From positions 44,686,053-44,750,052 of the forward strand of contig NC_034410.1 in assembly GCF_002078875.1 (NCBI RefSeq): 64,000 nucleotides of DNA. The letters are read 5' to 3'. This DNA comes from Numida meleagris (Eukaryota > Chordata > Aves > Galliformes > Numididae). Every line of letters begins with the position of its first letter. Positions within the stretch are counted from its first letter, which is position 1. The notes below the pieces were generated by a model that worked only from the letters and a program-made list of their open reading frames with translations, was not told the DNA's origin and ran no database searches. Position numbers and translations under genes: made by a program. Of the stretch, positions 38,801 through 46,770 are shown in pieces.

Positions 38801-39886
38801 AAATGCCAGGACAACAGCCCCCATTCCTGCTCAGCTGAAATGCCAATCTCCAACTTCAAACAAAGATATCTTAGTTACAGCGCCTCACCTGAGAACTGAG
38901 AAACACTTCCTTAAAACATACAAAACAGCTGAAACTTGGAAGAGGGTGGGGGGCACACCCCTCACACAGGTTTGGCTACCAAAACTACCACTGCCAGCAT
39001 TTTACATCTCTTCCCTGGATTCAAAACACGGAGTAACGTGACCAAAGCCTTAGTCCGAATGATTCTCAAAATAGTTTCCCTTTTGGCACTAACAAGTCAT
39101 TTAGGCATCAAACCGCTCTGCTCATAACTGAGATCAAACATACTTTATTTCTAGAAGGTACAGTTTTACCTTAACTTTGGAAAGCGCAGCCAGAGACTAC
39201 TTAAATACTTGTACTGTAAAACCTGGAAAACCATCAAGAGAGGAAGAAACTGCCAAGCTGAGCAAGAACAGGAAGAGCTCCATGGCAGTGGAAGGAAAAA
39301 ATGGAGGTCACCAGAGACCCACTCCATGCGTAAATATGAAACGATAAACAGAGCGACTAAAGTACAACCATTTTACTATTCAATTAACAGCCACCACGTT
39401 TAGTCGCTCACGAAAGCACATTTCTAAAGCGTCAGAGAGAGAATGCAGCTATGGTTTATTGTAAACTACAACTGCAGAACTAGAACCGAGAAGAACAATT
39501 TTGTGGAAGAGGGGAAAGGCACGGCTGAGGGGCAGGCAAATGCCGTTTTTCAGGACGGGAACAGCAGGCAGGTCCGCAGCGGGGGAGCACCAGAGGGTAC
39601 CCCGGGCATCCCCTGCCACGTGCCCGCTCTCGTGGTGCGGGAAATGAAAACGAAGGAGTGGGGGAGAGGAGGAGGAGAAAAGGGAAGGTGGAGGAAAGGA
39701 AAGGAGGGAGCGAGGCCGCCGCCGCTCTCCGCGCAGGGCAGCCCCGAGGCCCCCGCCCGCCCCCGGGGCGCACCTCATGCTGTAGGCGCCGGCTCCCAGC
39801 TCCTGCCCGATGCCGGAGAGGCTGGCGTCGAAGTCGTGCACCAGCCCGGACTCGATCACCTCATCCATCTTCAGCACCCACGCCAT
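11333..39886 (-). CDS. UBP1: UBP1 (LBP-1), CP2/Grainyhead-family transcription factor, complete
   Basis: Sequence-specific DNA-binding factor of the CP2 (LSF/TFCP2) subfamily, nuclear, working as dimers or higher oligomers. Sixteen coding exons, all GT-AG, join to 1614 nt: 537 residues plus stop, close to the roughly 540 of the human protein. The chosen ATG (39884-39886) gives the family N-terminus [20 protein letters not shown]. The Grainyhead/CP2 DNA-binding region spans about residues 60-280 and includes [25 protein letters not shown] and [24 protein letters not shown]-like domain follows at about 364-430 ([30 protein letters not shown]), then a C-terminal oligomerisation domain at about 432-537 ([27 protein letters not shown]) ending FHIILK. 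The residue pattern fits UBP1 better than its paralogues TFCP2 and TFCP2L1. No frameshift or lost exon is seen. Confidence 0.96.
11576..11627 (-). CDS. UBP1: UBP1 coding exon 15 (52 nt)
   Basis: Acceptor cag after a run of about 16 T on the coding strand (A-run at 11631-11646), donor gtacgg. Seventeen codons [17 protein letters not shown] plus one base, residues 509-525. Too short to stand out as an open frame; found by its family motif. Confidence 0.94.
12143..12285 (-). CDS. UBP1: UBP1 coding exon 14
   Basis: Acceptor cctggcag, donor gtaatg. Residues 461-508: (V)[19 protein letters not shown] then [20 protein letters not shown] and IHILVSDQ. This is the conserved C-terminal oligomerisation domain. 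The frame runs on past the donor to a stop at 12107, giving a shadow open frame. Confidence 0.96.
12286..13403 (-). other. UBP1 intron 13
   Basis: No exon, RNA gene or repeat recognised. Open frames at about 12435-12871 on both strands lack family signatures. Confidence 0.6.
13404..13513 (-). CDS. UBP1: UBP1 coding exon 13
   Basis: Acceptor catgcag, donor gtatgg. Residues 424-460 plus one base: (R)[15 protein letters not shown] followed by a variable linker [20 protein letters not shown]. The linker is shorter than I recall for human UBP1, which would account for the 3-residue length difference. Confidence 0.93.
13514..14183 (-). other. UBP1 intron 12
   Basis: Moderately GC-rich around 13900-14130. 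Overlapping + strand frames there (13734-14204) look like composition artefacts; no splice or family support. Confidence 0.55.
14184..14274 (-). CDS. UBP1: UBP1 coding exon 12
   Basis: Acceptor tctccag, donor gtaaaa. Residues 394-423 plus two bases: [20 protein letters not shown] then [10 protein letters not shown]. The rest of the SAM-like domain. Confidence 0.95.
14275..15472 (-). other. UBP1 intron 11, with a 21-bp duplication
   Basis: Contains the 21-bp tandem repeat at 14914-14955 (listed separately). Nothing else recognised. Confidence 0.6.
14914..14955. repeat. 21-bp perfect tandem duplication
   Basis: Two identical copies of a unit beginning ggaagctttaatgaaggata lie head to tail with no spacer. 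It is in UBP1 intron 11 and looks like a recent replication-slippage duplication. Confidence 0.85.
15473..15566 (-). CDS. UBP1: UBP1 coding exon 11
   Basis: Acceptor cttatag, donor gtattg. Residues 363-393 plus one base: [20 protein letters not shown] then [11 protein letters not shown]. Start of the SAM-like domain. Confidence 0.95.
15775..15829 (-). CDS. UBP1: UBP1 coding exon 10 (55 nt)
   Basis: Acceptor ctgtag, donor gtgagt. One base completes Ser, then 18 codons [18 protein letters not shown], residues 344-362. Continues the polar linker. Confidence 0.92.
16587..16690 (-). CDS. UBP1: UBP1 coding exon 9
   Basis: Acceptor accttcag, donor gtaact. Residues 310-343 plus two bases: [20 protein letters not shown] then [15 protein letters not shown] Ser/Thr/Pro-rich linker between the DNA-binding and SAM-like regions. 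It lies about 4.9 kb from exon 8. Confidence 0.94.
16691..21632 (-). other. UBP1 intron 8
   Basis: A 4.9 kb intron. Holds a T/C-run at about 16778-16795 and a 12-G run at 20696-20707. No CR1 copy or RNA gene recognised. Several short open frames without support. Confidence 0.55.
20696..20707. repeat. Poly(G) run
   Basis: Twelve consecutive G on + in UBP1 intron 8, so C on the transcribed pre-mRNA. Confidence 0.8.
21633..21740 (-). CDS. UBP1: UBP1 coding exon 8, 36-codon alternative cassette
   Basis: Acceptor tgtccag, donor gtaagg; exactly 36 whole codons, residues 274-309, phase 0 on both sides. Reads [20 protein letters not shown] and ends LAKRGS. LBP-1 isoforms in human are known to differ by a 36-residue insert here, so skipping would keep frame between exons 7 and 9. 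Confidence 0.94.
22289..22399 (-). CDS. UBP1: UBP1 coding exon 7
   Basis: Acceptor tttttag, donor gtaaca; 37 whole codons, residues 237-273. A basic, Lys/Glu-rich linker: [20 protein letters not shown] then [12 protein letters not shown]. Phase 0 at both ends. Confidence 0.95.
22552..22704 (-). CDS. UBP1: UBP1 coding exon 6
   Basis: Acceptor tctttag, donor gtaagg; 51 whole codons, residues 186-236. Contains [40 protein letters not shown] and [10 protein letters not shown], the second half of the DNA-binding domain. Confidence 0.96.
22705..24026 (-). other. UBP1 intron 5
   Basis: AT-rich intron without recognised exon, repeat or RNA gene. Confidence 0.6.
24027..24133 (-). CDS. UBP1: UBP1 coding exon 5
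   Basis: Acceptor aatgtag, donor gtttga. Encodes residues 150-185: (D)[18 protein letters not shown] then [17 protein letters not shown]. The split Asp codon joins exon 4 to read LLDLDIPMSVG. Confidence 0.95.
24718..24823 (-). CDS. UBP1: UBP1 coding exon 4
   Basis: Acceptor cttattag, donor gtataatt. Encodes residues 115-149 plus one base: [20 protein letters not shown] then [15 protein letters not shown]. This is the core of the CP2 DNA-binding fold. A CR1 copy ends up only about 190 nt upstream (higher coordinates). Confidence 0.95.
24824..27821 (-). other. UBP1 intron 3
   Basis: Contains the CR1 copy at 25009-25599. The rest, 25600-27821, shows only short unsupported frames. Confidence 0.6.
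25009..25599 (+). mobile_element. CR1 LINE, 5'-truncated, with ORF2 C-terminus
   Basis: About 590 bp in + orientation, antisense to UBP1. It carries the end of the CR1 reverse-transcriptase protein: [20 protein letters not shown], then [17 protein letters not shown] and [19 protein letters not shown]. The CR1 3' UTR follows (ggttggacttgatcttgaag, ccaacctgagcaattctatg) and the tail atgattttatgattctata. The coding frame breaks up after about 25280, so it is a dead copy. 5' truncation is normal for CR1. Confidence 0.93.
27822..27898 (-). CDS. UBP1: UBP1 coding exon 3
   Basis: Acceptor ctttacag, donor gtgagc. Encodes to residue 114: [20 protein letters not shown] then GKLVK. The split Gly codon joins exon 2 to give [12 protein letters not shown]. 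Confidence 0.95.
28547..28606 (+). mobile_element. CR1 LINE 3'-end fragment (60 bp)
   Basis: gcaggagggttggaactagg followed by ccccttccaacccaagccat and tctgtgattt, the CR1 3' terminal signature in + orientation. Very short, 5'-truncated. Confidence 0.75.
28878..29447 (-). mobile_element. CR1 LINE, reverse orientation, with ORF2 remnant
   Basis: On the minus strand, 29360-29166 reads [30 protein letters not shown] and [12 protein letters not shown]. This aligns by eye with the CR1 ORF2 C-terminus seen at 25.0 kb, but is more diverged (extra Lys, lost Trp). The 3' UTR continues down to gaggtcctcatccaatcccc. It lacks the canonical tail, so it is probably an older copy than the one at 25.0 kb. 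Same orientation as UBP1. Confidence 0.88.
31536..31687 (-). CDS. UBP1: UBP1 coding exon 2
   Basis: Acceptor tttcag, donor gttggt. Encodes about residues 38-88: [16 protein letters not shown], then [20 protein letters not shown] and ETLTYLNQ. It begins the CP2 DNA-binding domain. The open frame continues 5' and 3' into intron, so the splice sites decide the ends. Confidence 0.95.
31688..39773 (-). other. UBP1 intron 1
   Basis: The largest UBP1 intron, 8.1 kb. Contains the G29A23 tract at 35781-35832 with purine-rich flank, and a T-run at 36870-36883. GC content rises steeply after about 39.5 kb as it enters the CpG island. No exon recognised; the + strand frames at 32.7-33.0 and 38.5-39.1 kb have no support. 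Confidence 0.6.
35781..35832. repeat. Homopolymer junction: 29 G followed by 23 A
   Basis: Twenty-nine consecutive G (35781-35809) run straight into 23 A (35810-35832). A further purine-rich A/G stretch extends to about 35960. In the UBP1 pre-mRNA this is a U23C29 tract. Confidence 0.9.
39774..39886 (-). CDS. UBP1: UBP1 coding exon 1 (start codon)
   Basis: Starts ATG at 39886 and encodes residues 1-37 plus two bases of codon 38, then donor gtgcgcc. It reads [20 protein letters not shown] through GAGAYSM. It lies inside the CpG island. The context just before and over the start is GGAAGATGGCG, an ETS/YY1-like arrangement. Confidence 0.95.
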
Positions 39887-40499
39887 CTTCCGCCGCCCCC
39901 CGCGCTCCCGCGGCGCCGCGGGAGGAGCCGGACGGGGAGGAGCCGCTCGGCCCCGGAGCCTCCGCCGGGAGGCGGCGTCTCGGCGGGCGGCGTGGGGCGG
40001 GAGGAAGAGAGAGGGGCCGGGGGCGGCGCGGAGCCGGGGCGGGACGGAGAAACGCGTGCGGGGCGAGGGAGCGGCCGCGCTCAGCCCCGGGGGGGCCCTT
40101 CGCCCGCGACGCGACCAGGGCGCAGGGCCGCCCTCAGCATCCTGCGGCCGCCCGGCCGCCGAGGGGGACTGGGGACCCGGCGGCCACCTCCCCCTCCTCC
40201 CCTGACCGGACACCCCTCGGGGCCGCCGTCCGAGCTCCGACCCGGCTCGGCGGCGCCTCCCGCCGCATCCTTCGCCGGGGCGGCAGCAGCTGCAGCGCGG
40301 GCACCCGCGGCCCCGCCGCCGCCTCACGCCCGCCGCGTGGCGCCAAAGGCCGCCCCTGGGGGGCCCTCGCGCGCCGCTCCCGCCTGCCGCAGCCCGCGCA
40401 CGGCGCCGCCGCTCACGCCAACATGGCGGCCACCTCCGCACACCTCCCGCCCCGAGCTGCTGCTGCCGGGGCAGAGCCCGCCCGCTGTGGAGGCCGCCG

Positions 40500-40528
40500 A
40501 TTGGCTGGCCTGCAGCGGAAGGGCCAAT
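40500..40528. promoter_or_regulatory. Pair of inverted CCAAT boxes (NF-Y type)
   Basis: ATTGG at 40500-40504 and CCAAT at 40524-40528, 24 bp apart and in opposite orientation. Paired CCAAT boxes of this kind are frequent in TATA-less CpG promoters and often in bidirectional ones. Confidence 0.6.
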
Positions 40529-40731
40529 CGGGAGGGAGCGGGGAAAGGTGAGGGGGCGGCGCAGCCAGTCAGCGAGCGCTTCCTCAACACCGGAAGCTGT
40601 CACGGAGGAGCAGCTCCGCCCTCAGGCTGGCTCGCAGTGCTCCAGCGCGCTTCCTCCTCCGCCCTCGTGCCACGGGAGCGCTGCATGCCGGGAGCGGCCT
40701 CCCGGAAGCGGAAAGGGAAATGAACGGGAAG

Positions 40732-40739
40732 TGACGTCA
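40732..40739. promoter_or_regulatory. Consensus CRE palindrome
   Basis: Perfect tgacgtca, directly preceded by ETS-like cgggaag. About 850 bp upstream of the UBP1 start codon at the outer edge of the CpG island. Confidence 0.6.
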
Positions 40740-41474
40740 GGGCGCTGCGAGGCGGTAGGCGTGCGCCTTGAGGTCGCGCAGGCGCGTTGCTTCTGGCAGA
40801 GGAAGTAGGCGTGTGGAACTGGAAGCTGGGGTAGTGTAGAAGGATGGAGCTTGCTGTGGTACTGAGGACTGTAAAAGAAAAAGGCAATACAACACCTACA
40901 AGCACACAAAACTGGAGAAAGAAAACATATACATTATATACATAGCATGCTATAAATAAACATTTGCAGGAAAAGAAATCTTTAACGCCTCTGCCTCCTG
41001 GATTCAAAGTGTCTATGTTACAAAAACAATGTCCCGTGGCACCTGCAGGCAGGAAGCTTGTCTTTGTGGAATATGAAGTTATTATATAAAAATAAAGTAG
41101 CTTAATTTTATGCTGTTTTTCTAATTGATTATTTTATATTGTCCGTGTAAAGAATCCGAGATGTAGCAAAATGGTTAATAAATGGTTATTATTTTACTAT
41201 GGCCTAGCAGTTGCAGCACACTGAGGGATGCAAGGAAGAACTGGAGCTGCCAGTGGATTATATTTAATCCTGTTCCCTCTGGTCGTAAAATGGTCCAGTG
41301 AGGGGATGCTATTAGGGTGAGTAGCCCATGACTCCAAAAAACTCAAATGTCCATCATTCAGAGGATTCTTAAATAGTTTTATGAGAAGTTCTATTAAAGT
41401 TATTTACCTAGTGAGCAAACTATAGAAAAGTATTGAGACTGTAAAATATAATCAGACATAGGGTCTGATTTTTG

Positions 41475-41552
41475 GTTGGTCCTGTGTGGCACCAGGAGTT
41501 GGACTTGATCCTTATGGGTCCCTTCCAACTTGGGATATTTTATGATTCTATA
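41475..41552 (+). mobile_element. CR1 LINE 3'-end fragment
   Basis: accaggagttggacttgatc, then gggtcccttccaacttggga and tttatgattctata, the CR1 3' end in + orientation; about 80 bp retained. Confidence 0.8.
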
Positions 41553-42009
41553 TTGCCATCATATATCACCCTAGTCTAAGTACAATTGCACAGGTTTTTC
41601 AAAACTAAGTAAGGCCTTCACTAATAATAAAATAGTATCTGTTGTTGATTCAGAAGGTACATATGACATCCTCAAAGATAAAGAGGAGCACACAGATCAT
41701 TATCTAAATGCGAGTGGTAATTTAAGACTCAACTGCCCATTTTTTTACACAATGGTAGTGGTATTTTTGCTACAGCAATTGATTTAAGTGTTTCCTGCCT
41801 GCCTGTGGACATAAGAACAGTTCTGAACATCTGCACATAAGCAGCAGATTACAAAAGGTAAATTTATGAAAAGGGCATGAGCCTGCACCCAAGTCTCTTA
41901 TTAACATAAGCACTAACTCCCAAGTTACAGCTTTTAGTGAGAAGAACTGAAAACATTGCTGGCAAAATACTACTTTTAAGCCTGACAAGAAAACAACGAT
42001 TATTTCCCC

Positions 42010-42027
42010 CTTTTTTTTTTTTTTTTT
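42010..42027. repeat. Poly(T) run
   Basis: About 18 T after cccc; on the minus strand an A-run. No adjoining CR1 or retrogene recognised. Confidence 0.7.
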
Positions 42028-45000
42028 CATTTCTAAAGATGGATGACAAAAATAGCATTATTAATTTTAGTGAATTTTATGGGATGTTTATAGTCCAGTT
42101 AATAAACTGGTAGTAATTATTCAGTATATAGCAGTTGGGGTAGAAGTTGGCTTACACTCTCATCACTGAAGAATTAGATTTTAAATTGAGAAATCAAACC
42201 TTCTCCAGGCAGCCAGTTGTAGATGTAAATTGGGCCTTATAAGAAAGAAAAGTAGCATAAATAACATTGATAAAAACCACTTTTCTAAGTTGTACAAAAG
42301 AAATTGGTAGCTTGCAGAAAGGTAAGGGTGGTGAACTGTCTACTTCTGACAGTCAGAGATAAGTGACTTATGCATAGTAAAACTGGTTTATCTGCTTACT
42401 CCACTTTAGTATAGTTACATAGTAGTTACAAGACCATAAACTGATGATTTTTTAAATTTTTTTACCAGGAATTGTTCTCTGCTGACGTAAATTCAAATAA
42501 CTGCTGAGAGTACTGTGAGTAGGTACAGCAAGACCATCTTCTTGTAGTTCAGCCTCTAAATGTTGGATAAACTTTGCCTGTGATAAGCAAGTGGACTGCT
42601 AGTATTTCTGAAAATATTATCTTTAGCTATTTTAGGATATTAAGTGCCTTCTTCTATTAAATAATAATTCTTCGTCTTTTTCTCTTGTCTTCTTCTTCTT
42701 GTCTTTTTTCTCTAGCATTATTTCTATCCCTGGGTTATTTACGGCCAGTTTTCAGTGTAGGTTTATGATCGTGTGTATGTTTGGATTTTGTTGCTTGTAA
42801 GTACAGGCCTTTGGCGCATTTGCTTCCTTTGGGGCAGGTTCCTTGGTCTGTCCCTTTCTCAGATCATCTGCTGAGGATCAACAGGGCCTACAAACACCAC
42901 TTTCCTTCCTATCAAGCCCCAGCATATGAGGTTGTATCAGCTCAGGTACTCAACATAAATTAAATGTCTGGCAGTACAGTGTTCTCAGCTTTTGGCAAAA
43001 GAATCTAACATATCTTTAGTTACCTAGCATCTTCAAACAGAAACCTCAAGAACATTTTTAATATTCATTTCACTTAAACTAGCTGACATTCTGGATATTG
43101 TGGTATGAATGGTAACTGCTCCCTTAGCTTTTTTCTTTTGTTTTAGTAATATTTTAAAATGCCTAAAAACAGCTATTAAAAACAACAACAAAAATAAATC
43201 ATAATCTTTCTGTTAACCTCTTCCTAAACATATGTATTGGCCATATACTCAGGGTGAGTTGAGTTCAAGCAATTCTCAGGTCTAAGCAAAAGTTGAAGAA
43301 AACAGATGCTTATTGCAAGAGTAAAATTATGCATATTCTTTATAAGCAATAATCAGTCCTGACTGGAACAATTAAGTTGTCGCATTTTTACTGCTGTCTG
43401 TATTCCACAGAAAACTACAGTGGATATAACTAAAAAGGAACCACTGAAAATCCACATCCAATGCAGGTATGATACATTTTATAAGCCCTTTTCTTAATAT
43501 AATTCCTGTTCTGCAGTATAACCAATATAAGCCCCATGCAGAGTCCTTCAAGTCAGAAAAAAGTGCATTTTTTGAGGATGAGATTGCAGAATTAATGCCC
43601 AAGTTATAAATGTATGCTCAACAGTAAGGCTGAGAGCAAAGCTTTTGGAACAGAAGATTCTGTAAACTTCATAAAATGATGGGTTTTTTTCCTCCTGACT
43701 CTCTCCCTAGCTTGCCTACATAAAAAGCGTTCAAAACTTTTCACCTGTCTGGTGGAGTACCATAAAACAGGACTTAAACATTTTGAGATCTCAAATTGCT
43801 TCTTTAATACTCTGAGCAGGTAAAATCCACGACCCTAACCTGTTGTAGATGATATATTTTTTTCCTGTGCCTCTGCCATTCCAGTTCTGCATGTTCCTGT
43901 CACCATCTTAGGAGGGCTCAGGGCTGCAAAACCAGTCTCTTGCATAACACAAATGGGTTTCCTCAAGCAACTCTTTCTTCCAACTATGTTCCCAAGAAAG
44001 ACTCCATCAGAGGTTGTACTCTGAGCCCAGACTCACCAACTGTAATTGTAAAATTGACATAACACAGGTCAAGTGTGCACCGCAGAAGGCTGATTTATAT
44101 CTGCATAGGAGTGTTTTAAGTACAGCTTTACTGGGATGTGGGAGAAGGCAGAGGAGGGAAAAAGAGACCCAGAGACATTCTCCATCTGCTCCCCACTAGC
44201 GCTAACAGCCTCCCCTGCAGTCAATTGCTGTTTCTGTATAAACCTTACTGACATCTAGATGTGGGACTGAAGTGTGGTAAAGGATCTGACAGAACCAAAC
44301 ATCTTTGTGATTATGACCAGGCTGAAGCTTACTGTCTGAACTGGTCTGTGTTCCTTTTGCCTAAGGTCATCAGCCTCAAGGGCTTATCTTGTTAGCTTCT
44401 ATGTACAACTCTTAATTTATGGAAAAACTCTGCTTATGTTGTATTTCAATACCAAAACAGGGATGGATGCTGGCACCAAAACCTAAAGGCACATGCTCAA
44501 ATGTGTGTGGAAAAGTAACTAAAGAGTGGCTTGGATGGCAGATTTTGAGGTAAAGTTAGTGTGGGAGCACCAGAAGCAAATACGATGGGAGAAACAAAGA
44601 CAGTCAAGGACACAGTGAAAAGGGTCCCAGAGAGAACGTGGTCCTGAAAAAAGTTTGAGTAAACACTTCCCCTGGGCTTAACAACACTGACGGACAGAGT
44701 GAAACCAGAGGTGGGAGTGGACATCCTCACTGTTACTTGCTGTATGGTTCGTCTTGCAGAGCTATGCATGTCACTTGCAAGCAGGACTGCACAAGGAAAC
44801 TCCAGCACCTATTCATTCCTGGCTTACTGCTTGAGTCAGTAGAAACAGCACTGTGTTTGCAACATATTTGTGTTAGCCACTCTGTATTTCGTATCACCCT
44901 GACCTTTGTGTTGTAATGGAATGATAAACTCCACTACAAATTTCATTAGTTTAACACTTTGAGTTATCAGAAGACAAACATCACTTCATTTCTTTGCATT

Positions 45001-45303
45001 TTTAAAACCTACGACTCGGCATGCTTCAATAAAAACATGCTCCCTCACAATTCTACAAGAACGGGAGTAATACTGTGATGCAGTACTAGGATTACCAACA
45101 AGCAAATACCTATATCAAAATAGATTAAACACTAACGTGTTTACACACATTGTAATAAGCTAAAAAGTAATAAGCTGATGTTTAACATAAAGAGCAAGCC
45201 ATGTTATAATTTGAAACTGAATTAAAGATTATCTGGAATCTATGAACTTAGCTCTTGTCAAAACATAATCACTTCTAAGAAACATTTGAATACAAATAGA
45301 GTT

Positions 45304-45377
45304 GTACACAATTATCTGTACACAAATAATATTTTAGTACGCAAATAATACTTATTTATACACAAATAATATTCTAG
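45304..45377. repeat. Imperfect short tandem array
   Basis: Three to four diverged copies of a unit like tacacaaataatattttag are arranged in direct orientation; AT-rich. Confidence 0.65.
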
Positions 45378-46527
45378 TCATGGAGAGGTAAGGTAAGTTC
45401 GTAGGGATACGCTGATGCAATAAAATATATATTGCATCATATTTCAGCTCAAAATGTTTAACCAGTGCGTCCTCCCTGATACTACATGGGACTCGTATTC
45501 CCAAGCCTGCACATCAACTGAACTTCAATAGGTAAAATGCATTTTTGAAACTACACCTGAAACACCAGGATGCTTCTAAGTCTGTATGACTTCATGGAAA
45601 CAAGAGTGTTACCTTTGGAGTGCTAATGGAATTTCAAAGAGAAATAGTCCAAGCTAAGACATCTGTGGATATCATATAAAACATTTAGTCATTTCAGTGC
45701 TGTTACAAGCACACATAGGGTGGCACAGTTGTGAAAATGATGAAGCTGTAGTAAAGTAAATCTCCACTACAGTGACTCCACTGCACAAACATTTATCAGT
45801 GGGTCTATGATCACCAACTCTATATGAAGGCTTGAGCTTGTGAATTAGCAAAGACTGCGCAGACTACGTCACTGGGTGCTATAACGTTATAACTACTATT
45901 ATTTAAGATTACCCACAATCATTATTTTCTTACCGCAGGTAGCTGCTGTTAGTGGTGGGATACTGGTGGTGGTGATAATGTTCAGGCTGGCTGTGCCAGA
46001 AAAGCATTTTGGGATGAGGCGAGGCGTTGTGCTCAACCAAGAGATGGTCGCTGCAGTGATGGGAGAGAAGAAAGAGAACACACACATTCAGATTAAAGTT
46101 GCAGTTATTTCCTCTAACACCTTTATATTTAGCATCTGCCACCACGTTTGCAGGTGTCACTCTCTCCAGAAGAGACAGACAGCTGAAAGTCTTGGCTGAT
46201 CCCCACCTCCTCTTTTGCTCCCCAGTCTTGCTGTGTTATTAGCTGCTGCCCAGCTGCTAGGCTTGACTTTGAGCCAACATGGTGTCAGATGCAGCCCAGT
46301 CATCACTAGCATCTCCGTTTATCTCCTCTTCTCTCCCACACTATCAGTGTCACTGCGCAGAACTGCATGTTACAGAGCTGGGAGCTGAAACCTCATAGCA
46401 CTGCTGACTCAGAGAGGCAAATAGTTCTCTCTTCATGCAGTCCACTGAAAGCACTGGAAAAATATGCGTGCATGACTGAAGAGAAAAAATAAGGGGGAAT
46501 ATACACTGCTGTCTTTAAGATAAGCGG

Positions 46528-46664
46528 AACACCTTCCTTCTATGGACATATTCAAGACCCCTGTGGACACCTACCTGTGTGACCTACTGTAGGGAACCTG
46601 CTTTAGCAGGGAGTTGGACTCAATCTCTTGAGGTCCCTTCCAACCCCTGCAATTCTGTGATTCT
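46528..46664 (+). mobile_element. CR1 LINE 3'-end fragment
   Basis: Includes gcagggagttggactcaatc, ttgaggtcccttccaacccc and caattctgtgattct, the CR1 3' end in + orientation, with a roughly 80-bp diverged upstream part. Confidence 0.78.
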
Positions 46665-46734
46665 CAGTAGTGTTTAGACTGCACCCCTTTTGTCTGTTCA
46701 TTCTGTACCTGTGTTCAAGTAGCAGATTACTACA

Positions 46735-46770
46735 TACATATAAATATATATACATATACATACTACATAA
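46735..46770. repeat. TA/CATA-rich microsatellite
   Basis: Alternating atacatataaatatatatac-type sequence directly after the CR1 fragment. Confidence 0.65.

Larger units (their letters stand above)
39590..40800 (-). promoter_or_regulatory. UBP1: UBP1 CpG-island promoter
   Basis: Strongly GC- and CpG-rich, in contrast to the AT-rich flanks, and covering UBP1 exon 1 and the roughly 900 bp upstream. No TATA box is seen. Motifs: ETS/YY1-like gcggaagatggcg over the start codon (complement of about 39881-39893); YY1-type aacatggcggcc at about 40421-40432; inverted CCAAT boxes at 40500-40504 and 40524-40528; ETS-like ccggaag at about 40702; CRE tgacgtca at 40732-40739; NRF1-like cgcgcaggcgcg at 40775-40786. 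Long open frames here on both strands are by-products of GC content. Confidence 0.85.

Noticed and set aside
39443..40723. A 426-codon open frame on + (and 384 on -) in the CpG island
   Set aside because: Arg/Pro/Gly/Ala-rich translations in several overlapping frames on both strands are typical of CpG-island composition. Only UBP1 exon 1 within it has family similarity and a splice donor.
44497..44808. A 103-codon minus-strand frame in the intergenic region
   Set aside because: No recognisable family, no supporting promoter, splice or neighbouring exon; Ser/Val/Thr-rich but not distinctive.
46738..46770. TA/CATA repeat as a possible promoter TATA region
   Set aside because: It is a microsatellite next to a CR1 fragment, with no gene downstream on either strand.
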